Origin: Amycolatopsis orientalis DSM 40040 = KCTC 9412
GTDB taxonomy: Bacteria > Actinomycetota > Actinomycetes > Mycobacteriales > Pseudonocardiaceae
Assembly (NCBI RefSeq): GCF_000478275.1
Contig: NZ_ASJB01000064.1
Location: 364,019-428,018 of the forward strand
Reading direction: 5' to 3'
DNA: 64,000 nt
How positions within the stretch are numbered: the stretch's first letter is position 1; each line of letters starts with the position of its first letter. A program made the position numbers and the translations under genes. The notes under the pieces are model-generated. The model had not been told where the DNA came from. It made no database searches and was given only the letters and a program-made list of their open reading frames with translations. Of this stretch, positions 51,023-60,011 are shown in pieces.

Positions 51023-51631
51023 ATGGGGTTCCTCGTGCACGGGTCCAGTGGTCCGATCGCCCGGTTCCGGCGACGGCTCTTTCCCGGTCACAACTCGCTG
51101 GCGCGCGGCTCGGACCGGTTCGAGGCCCTCCTCCTGAAGCTCGTCATCCTCGCCGCGCTCCTCGCCATCCCCGTCGCGGTCGCCGTCGGCTCGGCCAACC
51201 ACGACAGGCAGGTGGCCGAGGCCGCCGCGGACGCCGTCGGTCGCCTGCCCGCCACCGCGTACCTGCTGAAGGCCGCGCCCGTCCGCATCGTCGACAGCGA
51301 AAGCGTCGGGACCGGCGACTCCACCACCGAAGCGACCTGGACCGACAGCCGCGGCGCCCGGCACACCGGCGGCGTCCTCGCGACCCCGGGCAGCCCCGCC
51401 GGATCGGCCGTCCCGATCTGGATCGACGCGCGCGGCGACCTCACCCCGGCCCCGAAGACCGCGTCCACGGCCGTGTTCGATTCCGTGCTCGTCGGTCTCT
51501 GGCTCTGGTTCGCCGTGGTCGCGGGACTCGTCGTGCTCCACCGGGGCGTCCGGCTGGTCCTGGACCGGCGCCGGGCCGCGGACTGGGAGCGCGCTTGGGC
51601 CGCCTATCCGCGTTCCGGTTCCTGGCCCTGA
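51023..51631 (+). CDS. Rv1733c family membrane protein
   Basis: 202 residues with two membrane helices (LVILAALLAIPVAVAVGS near 38-56 and LVGLWLWFAVVAGLVVLHRGV near 155-175) and an extracytoplasmic domain of about 95 residues between them. The layout and the loop (VAEAAADAVGRLPATAYLL, TWTDSRGARHTGGV) match the Rv1733c family of mycobacteria and Streptomyces. ATG 51023 is close to its GAAGGGA; GTG 51035 is an alternative. Function unknown. Confidence 0.82.
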   Translation: MGFLVHGSSGPIARFRRRLFPGHNSLARGSDRFEALLLKLVILAALLAIPVAVAVGSANHDRQVAEAAADAVGRLPATAYLLKAAPVRIVDSESVGTGDSTTEATWTDSRGARHTGGVLATPGSPAGSAVPIWIDARGDLTPAPKTASTAVFDSVLVGLWLWFAVVAGLVVLHRGVRLVLDRRRAADWERAWAAYPRSGSWP

Positions 51632-51673
51632 TCCCGGCGGCGAGGGCAAAGCGCCTCGGCTAGGGTGCCCGGC

Positions 51674-52501
51674 ATGCGCATCATGATCTCGGCGGACATG
51701 GAGGGCGCCACCGGCGTCACCTGGACCGAGGACGTCATCCCCGGCACCGAGCAGTGGCAGCGATTCCGGCGCCTGTTCACCGGTGACGTCAACGCGACCA
51801 TCGCCGGGCTGTTCGACGCCGGCGCCACCGACGTACTGGTCAACGAAGCGCATTCGTCCCAGCGGAACCTCCTGCTCGAAGACCTCGACGGCAGGGCGCG
51901 CATGCTCACCGGCAGGCACAAGCCGCTTTCGATGATGCAGGGGATCGACACCGGGGTGGAAGGGGTCGTCTTCCTCGGCTACCACGCCGGCGCCGGGTTC
52001 GACGGCGTCCTCTCCCACACCTATCTGGAGAACCAGATCACCGGCGTGTGGCTCGACGACGTCCCCGCCAGCGAAGGCAGGCTCAATGCCGCGATGGCCG
52101 CGGAGTACGGCGTCCCGGTGCTGGTCGTCTCCGGTGACGACAAGGCCTGCGACGACGCCCAGGACTACGCGCCGGAGGCGGAACTGGTCACGGTGAAGGA
52201 GTGCGTGAGCCGCTACGCCGCGATCTGCCTCCCGCCCGCCAGGACCGCGGAACTGCTGGCCTCCGCCGCGGCGGACTCGATGAACCGCGCGGGCCGGGTC
52301 GAGCGGTTCACCACCCCGCACCGGATCGAGGTCGAATTCGACGCCAGTCACCTCGCGCAGGCCGCGGCGGTGATCCCGACGGTGGAACAGATCGGGATCC
52401 GGCGGGTCGGCTTCGACGCGCCGGACATGACGGAAGCGATGAAGGCCTTCAAGATCGTCACGGCGATCGCGGCAGGGGCGGTGCAGGGTATCTATGGCTG
52501 A
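51674..52501 (+). CDS. M55 family D-aminopeptidase (DppA-like)
   Basis: 275 residues from ATG 51674 (a GTG at 51665 would add three residues). MISADMEGATGVT contains the zinc-binding Asp-x-Glu, VNEAHSS the next His, LGYHAGAGFDGVLSHT further zinc-site and catalytic His residues. DppA of Bacillus is a D-aminopeptidase for D-Ala-D-Ala or D-Ala-Gly-Gly. It overlaps the M20 peptidase gene by 8 bases, so together they may degrade D-peptides or murein fragments. Confidence 0.9.
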   Translation: MRIMISADMEGATGVTWTEDVIPGTEQWQRFRRLFTGDVNATIAGLFDAGATDVLVNEAHSSQRNLLLEDLDGRARMLTGRHKPLSMMQGIDTGVEGVVFLGYHAGAGFDGVLSHTYLENQITGVWLDDVPASEGRLNAAMAAEYGVPVLVVSGDDKACDDAQDYAPEAELVTVKECVSRYAAICLPPARTAELLASAAADSMNRAGRVERFTTPHRIEVEFDASHLAQAAAVIPTVEQIGIRRVGFDAPDMTEAMKAFKIVTAIAAGAVQGIYG

Positions 52502-53795
52502 GCCGGACATGGACGTCGTCGAGATCTGTTCGCGGCTGATCCGGTTCGACACGACGAACCGCGGCGACGGGGACTCCGAGGGCGAGCGGGAGGCGGCCGA
52601 GTACGTCGCGTCGCTGCTCTCCGGGATCGGGATCGACTCGAAGATCATCGAGTCCGCGCCCCGGCGCGCGAACGTGATCGCCCGGGTCCCCGGAACCGAC
52701 CCGAGCCTGCCGGCGCTGCTCGTCCAGGGTCATCTCGACGTCGTCCCGGCCGACGCCGCCGACTGGTCGGTGGACCCGTTCTCGGGCGAGGTCCGCGACG
52801 GCTTCCTTTGGGGCCGCGGCGCGGTGGACATGAAGGACTTCTGCGCGATGGTGCTCGCCGCCCTCGCCACCGGCGCGCGGCCGCGCCGGGACCTCGTCCT
52901 GGCCTTCGTGGCCGACGAGGAGGACAAGGGCGAGTACGGCGCGCACTGGCTCGCCGCGGCGCACCGCGACCTGTTCGACGGGTGTGCGGCCGCGATCAGC
53001 GAGTCGGGCGCCTACACCTACCACGTCCCCGCCGCCGACGGCCGGACCGTGCGGCTCTACCCGGTGGCGACGGCCGAACGCGGCACCGCGCATCTGCGGC
53101 TGACCGCGAAGGGACGCGCGGGGCACGGATCGCGGCCCAACGACGAGAACGCGGTCACCCGGCTGGTCACCGCGCTCGGCCGGATCGCCGCGCACCGCTG
53201 GCCGGTCCAGCTGACCCCGACAGTGCGGGCGTTCCTGGAACGCACCGGGGACGCCCTCGGCGTCCCGGTCGATCTGTCCGATGTGGACGGAACGATCGCG
53301 CGGCTCGGACCGGCGGGTGCGCTGGTGGTGCCGACCGTCCGCAACAGCACGACCCCGACCATGCTCGACGCCGGCTACAAGGTGAACGTGATCCCGACTT
53401 CGGCACAGGCCCAGGTGGACGTCCGCGTGCTGCCCGGCGCCGAACCGGAGCTGCTCGCCGAGATCGACGCGATGCTCGGCGAAGGCGTCACCCGCGAGTT
53501 CGTCGCGCACCAGCCACCGGTACAGGCGCCGGTGGACTCGCCGTGGTTCGACGCGATGGCGGACGCGCTGCGGTCGGAGGATCCCGAGGCCGTCGTGGTC
53601 CCCTACTGCATGGGCGGCGGAACGGACGCGAAGGCGTTCAGCCCGCTGGGGATCGACTGCTACGGCTTCGCTCCCCTGTGGCTGCCCGAAGGGTTCCCCT
53701 ACCGCGCGATGGCCCACGGTGTCGACGAGCGTGTCCCGGTGGACGGTCTGCGCTTCGGCACGCGGGTACTCCGGCACTTCCTGGAGAACTGCTGA
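52494..53795 (+). CDS. M20 family peptidase (ArgE/DapE-like)
   Basis: 433 residues. VQGHLDVVPADA (first zinc His and Asp), GRGAVDMKDF (bridging Asp), VADEEDKGEYGA (catalytic Glu pair), dimerisation domain at about 200-320 (GRAGHGSRPNDENAV) and the late His in AMAHGVDERV. The length is typical for the actinobacterial M20/M28-type enzymes. Coupled to the M55 gene by 8-base overlap. It is followed by a repeat region. Confidence 0.92.
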   Translation: MAEPDMDVVEICSRLIRFDTTNRGDGDSEGEREAAEYVASLLSGIGIDSKIIESAPRRANVIARVPGTDPSLPALLVQGHLDVVPADAADWSVDPFSGEVRDGFLWGRGAVDMKDFCAMVLAALATGARPRRDLVLAFVADEEDKGEYGAHWLAAAHRDLFDGCAAAISESGAYTYHVPAADGRTVRLYPVATAERGTAHLRLTAKGRAGHGSRPNDENAVTRLVTALGRIAAHRWPVQLTPTVRAFLERTGDALGVPVDLSDVDGTIARLGPAGALVVPTVRNSTTPTMLDAGYKVNVIPTSAQAQVDVRVLPGAEPELLAEIDAMLGEGVTREFVAHQPPVQAPVDSPWFDAMADALRSEDPEAVVVPYCMGGGTDAKAFSPLGIDCYGFAPLWLPEGFPYRAMAHGVDERVPVDGLRFGTRVLRHFLENC

Positions 53796-53829
53796 CCTTC
53801 GACCGGCACTCACGCGGGTGGTCGCCGGG

Positions 53830-53906
53830 CTGAAGGGCCCTTTCCCCGCATGCGATGCGAGGAAAGCGCCCTTCGCCGCATGAGATGCGGGGAAAGTTCC
53901 CTTCAG
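53830..53906. repeat. Triple repeat hairpin CTGAAGGG...CCCTTCAG
   Basis: Outer arms of 22 bases (20 matching) start with CTGAAGGG and contain CTTTCCCCGCAT. A third related copy lies inverted in the middle (53852-53874), so alternative foldings exist. It begins 35 bases after the M20 stop and probably terminates transcription. Confidence 0.6.
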
Positions 53907-53990
53907 CCCCCGGACTCCAGTACCACCGGGCCGGAGGTGGATCCGCTTCACCCGAATTTCATCAGCCCCGCTTAGCGTCGGACCGAAACC

Positions 53991-54125
53991 GTGACCGTGC
54001 AGGCCAAGATCACCCAGCGGAACGCGCGGACCGGCAGGCTCGCGGGCGATGTCGTCTATTCCTGGTATGTCGAGCGGAACGAGGACACGAACTACTACGT
54101 TTGCGGGTGGCTCGACTACAAGTGA
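53991..54125 (+). CDS. Small hypothetical protein, 44 residues
   Basis: GTG 53991 to TGA 54123-54125: MTVQAKITQRNARTGRLAG then DVVYSWYVERNEDTNYYV and CGWLDYK. The aromatic-rich beta-like pattern and codon use look coding. There is no ribosome binding site, but TTAGCGT lies shortly upstream, compatible with a leaderless mRNA. It lies 16 bases before the next gene. No family recognised. Confidence 0.5.
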   Translation: MTVQAKITQRNARTGRLAGDVVYSWYVERNEDTNYYVCGWLDYK

Positions 54126-54141
54126 CCCCTGGAGGTGTCAG

Positions 54142-54768
54142 GTGAACGCGGTCGCACGACTCGCGCGGGAGGAACGCGCGGATTTCGCCACGTTCCTCCG
54201 GACACTGACGCCCGCGCAGTGGAACGCGCCCACGTTGTGTTCGGAGTGGACGGTCCGGGAGGTGGTCGCCCACGTCGTCGACTACGACCACCTGGGCCTC
54301 CGCGATCTGCTCGGCCAGGCCGTCCGCGCCGGGCTACGGCTGGACCGGATGAACGCGCTCGGAGTCGCCCGCGAGCCCGATCGGACACCGGACGAGCTGA
54401 TCGCACGGATCGAGGAACGCCTCCAGCCGCGCGGTCTGACCGCCGCTTTCGGTGGCCGGGTGGCGCTGCTCGACGGACTCGTCCATCAGCAGGACATCCG
54501 GCGACCGCTGGGTCTTCCGCGCGAGATACCGCCGGAACGGCTGCGCCACGCCTTGGCCTTCGCCCGCTTCGCCCCGCCGATCAAGGCCTACCGGCGGGCG
54601 CGCGGGCTCCGGCTCGTCGCGACGGATCTCGGCTGGTCGGCCGGATCCGGACCGGAGGTGCGTGGCCACGGCGAGCCGCTTCTGCTGGCCATCGCGGGAC
54701 GGAGCCCGGCGCTCGGCGAGCTTTCCGGCCCCGGCGCGGCGATCCTCGCCGCCAGGATGGACGACTGA
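54142..54768 (+). CDS. Maleylpyruvate isomerase/DinB-type mycothiol-dependent family protein
   Basis: 208 residues. LAREERADFATFLRTLTPAQWNAPTLCSEWTVREVVAHVVDYDH is the conserved four-helix start of the MDMPI/DinB-like domain with a metal-site His; LLDGLVHQQDIRRPLGLPREIP carries further His and Gln residues. Proteins of this family use mycothiol in isomerisation or detoxification. The GTG 54142 follows GGAGG. It ends 4 bases from the convergent TetR gene. Confidence 0.83.
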   Translation: MNAVARLAREERADFATFLRTLTPAQWNAPTLCSEWTVREVVAHVVDYDHLGLRDLLGQAVRAGLRLDRMNALGVAREPDRTPDELIARIEERLQPRGLTAAFGGRVALLDGLVHQQDIRRPLGLPREIPPERLRHALAFARFAPPIKAYRRARGLRLVATDLGWSAGSGPEVRGHGEPLLLAIAGRSPALGELSGPGAAILAARMDD

Positions 54769-54772
54769 CCCG

Positions 54773-55381
54773 TCAGCCCGGGAGTGCGGCGGAAAGCGCG
54801 GCGAAAGCGGAGTCCAGCCGCTGACGATGGGCGGCGAGGAGATCCGCGAGGTCCTCACCGGCGAGGCGGCGCCGGACCGTCGCCAGCACGACCGTGCGGT
54901 ACGCGGCGACGACCAGCGCGGCGGTCAGCTCACTGTCGCCTGAGAAGCGGGCGTCGTTCTCCAGTTCGTCCGCCAGCTCGGCGTCGATCTCGTGCTCGAA
55001 CTCGCGCAGCCGGGAAATGAGCGCGCGCGACCCCGCCACGGTTCGGGCGAGCGGCTCGGCACCCTCGCTCAACCCGGACAGCGGATGCTGCTCGTCCGCG
55101 AGCGCGAGGGCCATTCCGCGGAGCGCTTCAAGGGCGCTGACGTCGTCCGCGCGATCGCGGACCGCCGCCCGCACGATGCTCACCGCGTCCGGGAGACGGT
55201 CCAGCGCCAGATCTTCTTTGCGGTCGAAGTGCGAGAACACCGTCACCTTCGAAACCCCGGCGGCGGCCGCGATCTCGGCGACGGTGACGTCGTCGAAACC
55301 CCGCTCCACGAACATCCCGGTCGCGACCGAGGCGATATGCGCCCGCGTCTTCGCGCCGCCTCGGTCTCCCCGCTTCGCCAT
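54773..55381 (-). CDS. TetR family transcriptional regulator
   Basis: 202 residues. HTH at about 12-58: AHIASVATGMFVERGFDDVTVAE, then AGVSKVTVFSHFDRKEDL (recognition helix). The ligand domain is of normal length. It is divergent from the FAD monooxygenase gene over a 66-bp A/T-rich gap with repeats, and so is probably its repressor. Confidence 0.9.
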   Translation of the reverse strand: MAKRGDRGGAKTRAHIASVATGMFVERGFDDVTVAEIAAAAGVSKVTVFSHFDRKEDLALDRLPDAVSIVRAAVRDRADDVSALEALRGMALALADEQHPLSGLSEGAEPLARTVAGSRALISRLREFEHEIDAELADELENDARFSGDSELTAALVVAAYRTVVLATVRRRLAGEDLADLLAAHRQRLDSAFAALSAALPG

Positions 55382-55415
55382 GTGACAACCTTACCTTTAC
55401 GCATTAAGCTTACCA

Positions 55416-55427
55416 AGTAAACTTACT
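55416..55427. promoter_or_regulatory. AGTAA-AC-TTACT inverted repeat in the TetR/monooxygenase promoter
   Basis: A small perfect palindrome among repeated AAGCTTACC, AAGTAAACTTAC and GAGTAAACC stretches (55400-55435), all containing TTAC or GTAA. Likely TetR operator region covering both promoters. Confidence 0.45.
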
Positions 55428-55447
55428 GAGTAAACCTTGGAGGAACT

Positions 55448-57019
55448 GTGCGGCGGATCGATGTGATCGTGGTCGGGGCTGGACCCACCGGCCTGTTCGT
55501 GGCGAGCGAACTCGCCTTGCGCGGAGTGCGGGTGTGCGTCCTGGAACGTCTCGAGAAACCGGATCCGACGATCAAGTCCGGCTCGATCAACGTCGCGAGC
55601 GCCGAGATCCTGGACCGCCGCGGCCTGCTGCCCGCGGCCGAGGAGGTGCAGCGCCTTCGCATGGCGGCCGCCGGCTCCTTCGCCGCCGGCCGCTCGAACC
55701 GCATGGTGCGCGAACTGACGGAAGGGGCGATGCGGACGTCCCGCCGGTTCCCGGTCATCGGGCATTTCGCGGGCATCATGTTCCGGCCCGATCTGGTCGA
55801 CCAGGACGATCCGGTGCTGGCCGCGCATACCGCGGTCGCCAACGGGATCGTGGTGCCACAGCACGAACTCGAACTGCTGCTCGGCGAACACTGCGCCCGG
55901 CTGGGGGTCGAGATCCGCCGCGGCGTCGAGGTGCGGGGACTGCGGAGCACCGGAGCGAGCCTCGACGACGACGCCGACGTGATCGTCGAGACCGGCGCGG
56001 GCGACTTCCCCGCCGGATGGGTCGTCGCGGCCGACGGCGGACGGAGCGTCATCCGCAAACGGCTCGGCGTCGACTTCGCGGGCACCGATCCGGAGATGGT
56101 GGGCTACCAGGCCATCGCGGACTTCGACGACCCGAGCGAACTGCGGCGGGGATGGACCTGGACACCCCGGGGCATCTACACCTACGGGCCGGTCCCCGGA
56201 CGTGTTCTCGTCGCCCGGTTCGCGCCCCAGCCCGAGGACAAGGACGCACCCGTGACCGTCGAAGAACTGCAGGACGCGGTACGGGACGTCACCGGCGTCC
56301 CGGTGACGATCACCGGTCTGCACGGGCGGGCGACCCGATGGTCGGACAACGCCCGCCAAGCACGGAACTACCGTCGCGGCAGGGTCTTCCTCGCCGGCGA
56401 CGCGGCTCACGTGCACTCACCGTTCAGCGCACAGGGCCTGAACCTCGGCCTCGGCGACGCGGTGAACCTCGGCTGGAAACTCGCCGCGACCGTCAACGGC
56501 CAGGCGCCGGCCGGACTGCTCGACACCTACGAGACCGAACGGCATCCCATCGGAGCGTGGGTCCTCGACTGGACGCGGGCGCAGGTGGCACTCCTGCGCG
56601 GCGACGAGCGCACTGCTCAGCTGCGGAAGGTCGTCGGCGGGGAGTTGTTCGCCGTTCCCGGCGCGACCGATCGCATGCTCGCGCTCTCCTCCGGGATCCT
56701 GCAGCGATACGACGTCGCCGAGGACACCGCCGACCCGGTCGGCTCGATCGCCGGGGACGTCGAACTCACCTCCGGGACCCGGCTCGCCGATCACGCGCAC
56801 GATGGCCGTTTCGTCCTCGTCGACCGCTCGCCCGACGGCCGGTACGCCGACGCGATCCGCGGTGTGGAAGACAGGGTCGCCTCGGTGGCCGACCCTGCCC
56901 CTCTGCCGAGTCTCTTCGTGCGCCCGGACGGCGTCATCGCCTGGGCCTGCGACGATGACGCCGACGACCACAACACGCGGAAGCTGCTCGACGCCGCGAT
57001 CCAGCGCTGGGTGGGCTGA
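55448..57019 (+). CDS. FAD-dependent aromatic-type monooxygenase (PheA/TetX group)
   Basis: 523 residues. FAD-binding GxGxxG in VIVVGAGPTGLFVASEL, the DG motif VVAADGGRSVIRKRLG and the second FAD motif VFLAGDAAHVHSPFSAQGLNLGLGDAVNLGWKL (cited in part as GDAAHVHSPFSAQG). The C-terminal thioredoxin-like domain (from about 400) is present, as in phenol and rifampicin-type monooxygenases. GTG 55448 follows GGAGGAA. TetR control suggests inducible detoxification of an aromatic compound or antibiotic; the substrate is unknown. Confidence 0.9.
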   Translation: MRRIDVIVVGAGPTGLFVASELALRGVRVCVLERLEKPDPTIKSGSINVASAEILDRRGLLPAAEEVQRLRMAAAGSFAAGRSNRMVRELTEGAMRTSRRFPVIGHFAGIMFRPDLVDQDDPVLAAHTAVANGIVVPQHELELLLGEHCARLGVEIRRGVEVRGLRSTGASLDDDADVIVETGAGDFPAGWVVAADGGRSVIRKRLGVDFAGTDPEMVGYQAIADFDDPSELRRGWTWTPRGIYTYGPVPGRVLVARFAPQPEDKDAPVTVEELQDAVRDVTGVPVTITGLHGRATRWSDNARQARNYRRGRVFLAGDAAHVHSPFSAQGLNLGLGDAVNLGWKLAATVNGQAPAGLLDTYETERHPIGAWVLDWTRAQVALLRGDERTAQLRKVVGGELFAVPGATDRMLALSSGILQRYDVAEDTADPVGSIAGDVELTSGTRLADHAHDGRFVLVDRSPDGRYADAIRGVEDRVASVADPAPLPSLFVRPDGVIAWACDDDADDHNTRKLLDAAIQRWVG

Positions 57020-57024
57020 CCCGC

Positions 57025-57864
57025 TCAGAACGCCGTGGACCGGCTCACTTCCTCCCACGCCGCCAGCTCCGCCGCCTTCGCCTCGTGCGTGGCCCGCAGC
57101 CCGTCGACAGCGTCGTCGCCGAGCGCGAGCCGAAGCGGCGGGTTGTCGCTGTCGAGCACCTTCAGGATCGCGGCGGCGGCCTTGGCCGGGTCACCGGGCT
57201 GCGAACCGTCCATCCCCTCGACGAAATCCCGGATCGCGCCGGTCGAGGCACGGTAGGCCTCGATCACCCGCGAGCGCCGCATCCGGTCACCGCCGAATTC
57301 GGTGCGGAAAGCGCCGGGTTCCACGATCAGCACCTTGATGCCGAAGGGGGCGACCTCGGCGGCCAGGGATTCCGACATCGCCTCCAGGGCGAACTTCGCC
57401 GAACAGTAGGCACCGAATCCGGGCGGGCTCTGCTGCCCGCCCATCGAACTCATCTGCACGATGGCGCCGCTGCCCTGCTCGCGCAGGTGGGGCAGCACCG
57501 CCTTCGTGACCTCGACGGCGCCGAAGAACATCACGTCCATCAGCGAGCGCAGATCCGCCATCGTGAGTTCCTCGACCGCGCCGACGGATCCGTGCCCGGC
57601 GTTGTTGACCACGACGTCGATCCGGCCGAACGCGGCTAGGGTGGCGCTCACCGCCGCTTCGATCTGCGCGGGATCGGTGACGTCGAGGGCGGCCGTGCGC
57701 ACCCGGCCCCCGCCGAGTTCTTCCAGTTCGGACAGCGTCTCCGGACGTCGCGCGGTGGCCATCACTCGGTCACCCGCGTCGAGCGCGGCCAGCACGAGCT
57801 GCCTGCCGAACCCGGCCGAGCAACCGGTGATCAGCCAGACCCGGCCCTCGGTTTCCTTCGTCAT
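57025..57864 (-). CDS. SDR family oxidoreductase
   Basis: 279 residues from ATG 57864. Classical short-chain dehydrogenase: TGCSAGFGRQL (NAD(P)-binding TGxxxGxG), VNNAGHGSVG, catalytic Ser in MSSMGGQQSP, Tyr/Lys in YCSAKFALE, and VEPGAFRTEF. NADP preference is suggested by ATARRP after strand 2. Convergent with the monooxygenase, divergent from the LysR gene. Confidence 0.92.
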   Translation of the reverse strand: MTKETEGRVWLITGCSAGFGRQLVLAALDAGDRVMATARRPETLSELEELGGGRVRTAALDVTDPAQIEAAVSATLAAFGRIDVVVNNAGHGSVGAVEELTMADLRSLMDVMFFGAVEVTKAVLPHLREQGSGAIVQMSSMGGQQSPPGFGAYCSAKFALEAMSESLAAEVAPFGIKVLIVEPGAFRTEFGGDRMRRSRVIEAYRASTGAIRDFVEGMDGSQPGDPAKAAAAILKVLDSDNPPLRLALGDDAVDGLRATHEAKAAELAAWEEVSRSTAF

Positions 57865-57964
57865 TTCGGGATTCCTCCATCTCCGGTCTTCCTGCCTCCC
57901 ATCGTGCGAAGATCGCGGCCGCCTCGCCAACACCGGCTTCCTGGTGCGGCTACAGTCGTGGCCT

Positions 57965-58867
57965 GTGACCCCTGAGTTGCGGCAGTTGCGGTACTTCGTC
58001 GCCGTCGCCGAGGAAGCGAGCTTCACCGGCGCTGCCCGTCGTCTGCGCATCGCCCAGCAGTCGCTTTCGCAGCAGATCACCGTGCTGGAGCGGATCCTCG
58101 GCGCGAAGCTCCTGCATCGCGACAGCCGTGGCAGCCGGCTCACCGAAGTCGGCTCGCTGTTTCTCCCCGAGGCCCGCGCCGTGCTGGCGCGCAATGACGA
58201 CGCGCTGGCGGTACTGGACCGGGCGGTGCGCGGCGAGATCGGCACGCTGCGTCTCGGTTTCCTGACCACCACGGCGAACTATCTGCTCCCGCCGGTGGTG
58301 CGCGCGGTCCGCGACCGGCTTCCCGACCTGGTCCTCACCACGGACGACACCCAGATCGCGCCGCTGGTCGACGGGCTGGCCCGAGGCCGCTATGACCTGA
58401 TCTTCACCCGGCCACCGCTGGTCGACGGATTCGAGACCCGCACGTTGATCACCGAAGAGGTCTGCGCTGTCCTGCCCGAGGGCCATCGGCTGGCAAGCGC
58501 CCGCGAGGTGAAGCTCGCGGATCTGGCGGACGAGCCGTGGGTCCTCACGCCGCGCGGGTCGTGGGAGCCGTGGCATCGCCGCTACGACAGCGACTTCGAG
58601 GCCGCCGGGTTCGCTCCGCGGGTCGTGCAGCGGGCCGCGACCGTGCAGGGGCTGCTCGGCCTGGTCGCCGCGGGCGTCGGCGTCACCAGGCTCGCCCGGT
58701 CGTCCCACAGCCTCCGCCGGAGCGGGGTGGTGTTCGTGCCGCTGGCGGGAGAAACCGCCCGCACGGTGGCGGCCTGGTCCCCCGGGAACGACAAGCCCGC
58801 GTTGCGCGGGGTACTCGACATCGTGTCGGAACTGGCGGCCGGAACGGATCTGACAGCGGCCGGCTGA
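57965..58867 (+). CDS. LysR family transcriptional regulator
   Basis: 300 residues from GTG 57965. HTH: LRQLRYFVAVAEEASFTGAARRLRIAQQSLSQQI; the effector domain follows (GTLRLGFLTTTANYLLPPVV). Divergent from the SDR gene with a 100-bp gap, the standard LysR layout, so the SDR gene is its probable target. Confidence 0.92.
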   Translation: MTPELRQLRYFVAVAEEASFTGAARRLRIAQQSLSQQITVLERILGAKLLHRDSRGSRLTEVGSLFLPEARAVLARNDDALAVLDRAVRGEIGTLRLGFLTTTANYLLPPVVRAVRDRLPDLVLTTDDTQIAPLVDGLARGRYDLIFTRPPLVDGFETRTLITEEVCAVLPEGHRLASAREVKLADLADEPWVLTPRGSWEPWHRRYDSDFEAAGFAPRVVQRAATVQGLLGLVAAGVGVTRLARSSHSLRRSGVVFVPLAGETARTVAAWSPGNDKPALRGVLDIVSELAAGTDLTAAG

Positions 58868-58931
58868 AGGCGCGGTCACCACCGTCACACCGCCATGATC
58901 ACCCGGTCGGGCCAGGTGTCCGTAGAATCCG

Positions 58932-60011
58932 GTGACGATGCGACGTTTCCGGTGGTGGTGGGGTGCTCTCGCGCTCTCGTTCGTGGTGGTTCTCGTCGGG
59001 TTCTTTGCCTTCTCCGGGTCGGAAAGCCGCCCAGGGCAGCCGTCCCCGCGCCAAGGCCCGCCGGGTACGGGGCCGCTGACGGTCGTCTCCATCGGTGACA
59101 GCACCGTTTCCGGGGAGGGCGCGGGCGACTACACGCCGACGACCAACGGTCAGGGCGGCAACTGGTGTCACCGCTCCCCCAACGCCTTCGTCGAGCAGAT
59201 CAAGATCCCCGACGTCACCGCGCGCGTCAACCTCGCGTGCTCAGGGGCGCCTTCGGAGCAGATCGCGCTGGGCGAGGCGAAGCAGTGGACCGAGCCCTCG
59301 CAGGCCCAGCAACTCGCGAACCTGGTCAAGGACCACCGGGTCGCCGCGGTGGTGATCGCGATCGGCGCGAACGACGAGCCGAAGTTCTCCGCTCAGGTCA
59401 ACGAATGCTTCAAGGCATGGTTCTCCCCGCAGAATCCGCCGTGCAGCGAAGCACTTCGCACCACCTGGAAGTCCAAAGTGGACGCCATGGTGCCGAAGGT
59501 GACCAACGCCGTCGCCGACGTCAAGAAGGTGCTGGCACAGGCGGGGTACATCCCGGCGGACTACCAGCTCGTGCTGATGTCGTACGCCTCGCCTGTCGGC
59601 CCGCAGATCCCGGAGGCGCTCCGCAGCCTCAACGGCTGCCCGTTCCGCACCGAGGATCTGGAGTGGATGCGCCGCGACGGCGTCTCCGTCCTTTCGGACG
59701 GGCTCAAGCAGGCATCGAGGGCGACCAGCGCGCGGTTCCTCGACCTCTCGCGGGCGGGCGCGGGCCGCGAGGCGTGCAGCAGCGATCCGGCGAACGAGTG
59801 GTTCAGCAGGCTGACGTTGCAGCTGCGCGACCTCGGCCAGGTGGACCGGGCGAGCCACGCACTGCAGGAGTCGTTCCATCCCAACGCGAACGGGCACGCG
59901 CAGGTCGCGAACTGTCTCAACGAGTTCCTCGCCGCGCGCGGCGGTAACGCGTCGTGCCTCTCCGGGCCCGATGGCAAACTGCACGCCGCGCCCGAGGTCA
60001 TCGCCCGCTAG
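58932..60011 (+). CDS. Exported SGNH/GDSL hydrolase
   Basis: 359 residues. One N-terminal membrane helix (WWWGALALSFVVVLVGFFAF) serves as signal or anchor; then the SGNH domain: SIGDSTVSGEG (nucleophile Ser), IGANDEP (block III) and ESFHPNANGHAQV (catalytic Asp/His region). Cysteine pairs suggest disulfides outside the membrane. GTG 58932 or ATG 58938 may start it; TAGAAT just upstream points to a leaderless mRNA. Its TAG stop lies at the edge of a foldback element. Confidence 0.88.
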   Translation: MTMRRFRWWWGALALSFVVVLVGFFAFSGSESRPGQPSPRQGPPGTGPLTVVSIGDSTVSGEGAGDYTPTTNGQGGNWCHRSPNAFVEQIKIPDVTARVNLACSGAPSEQIALGEAKQWTEPSQAQQLANLVKDHRVAAVVIAIGANDEPKFSAQVNECFKAWFSPQNPPCSEALRTTWKSKVDAMVPKVTNAVADVKKVLAQAGYIPADYQLVLMSYASPVGPQIPEALRSLNGCPFRTEDLEWMRRDGVSVLSDGLKQASRATSARFLDLSRAGAGREACSSDPANEWFSRLTLQLRDLGQVDRASHALQESFHPNANGHAQVANCLNEFLAARGGNASCLSGPDGKLHAAPEVIAR

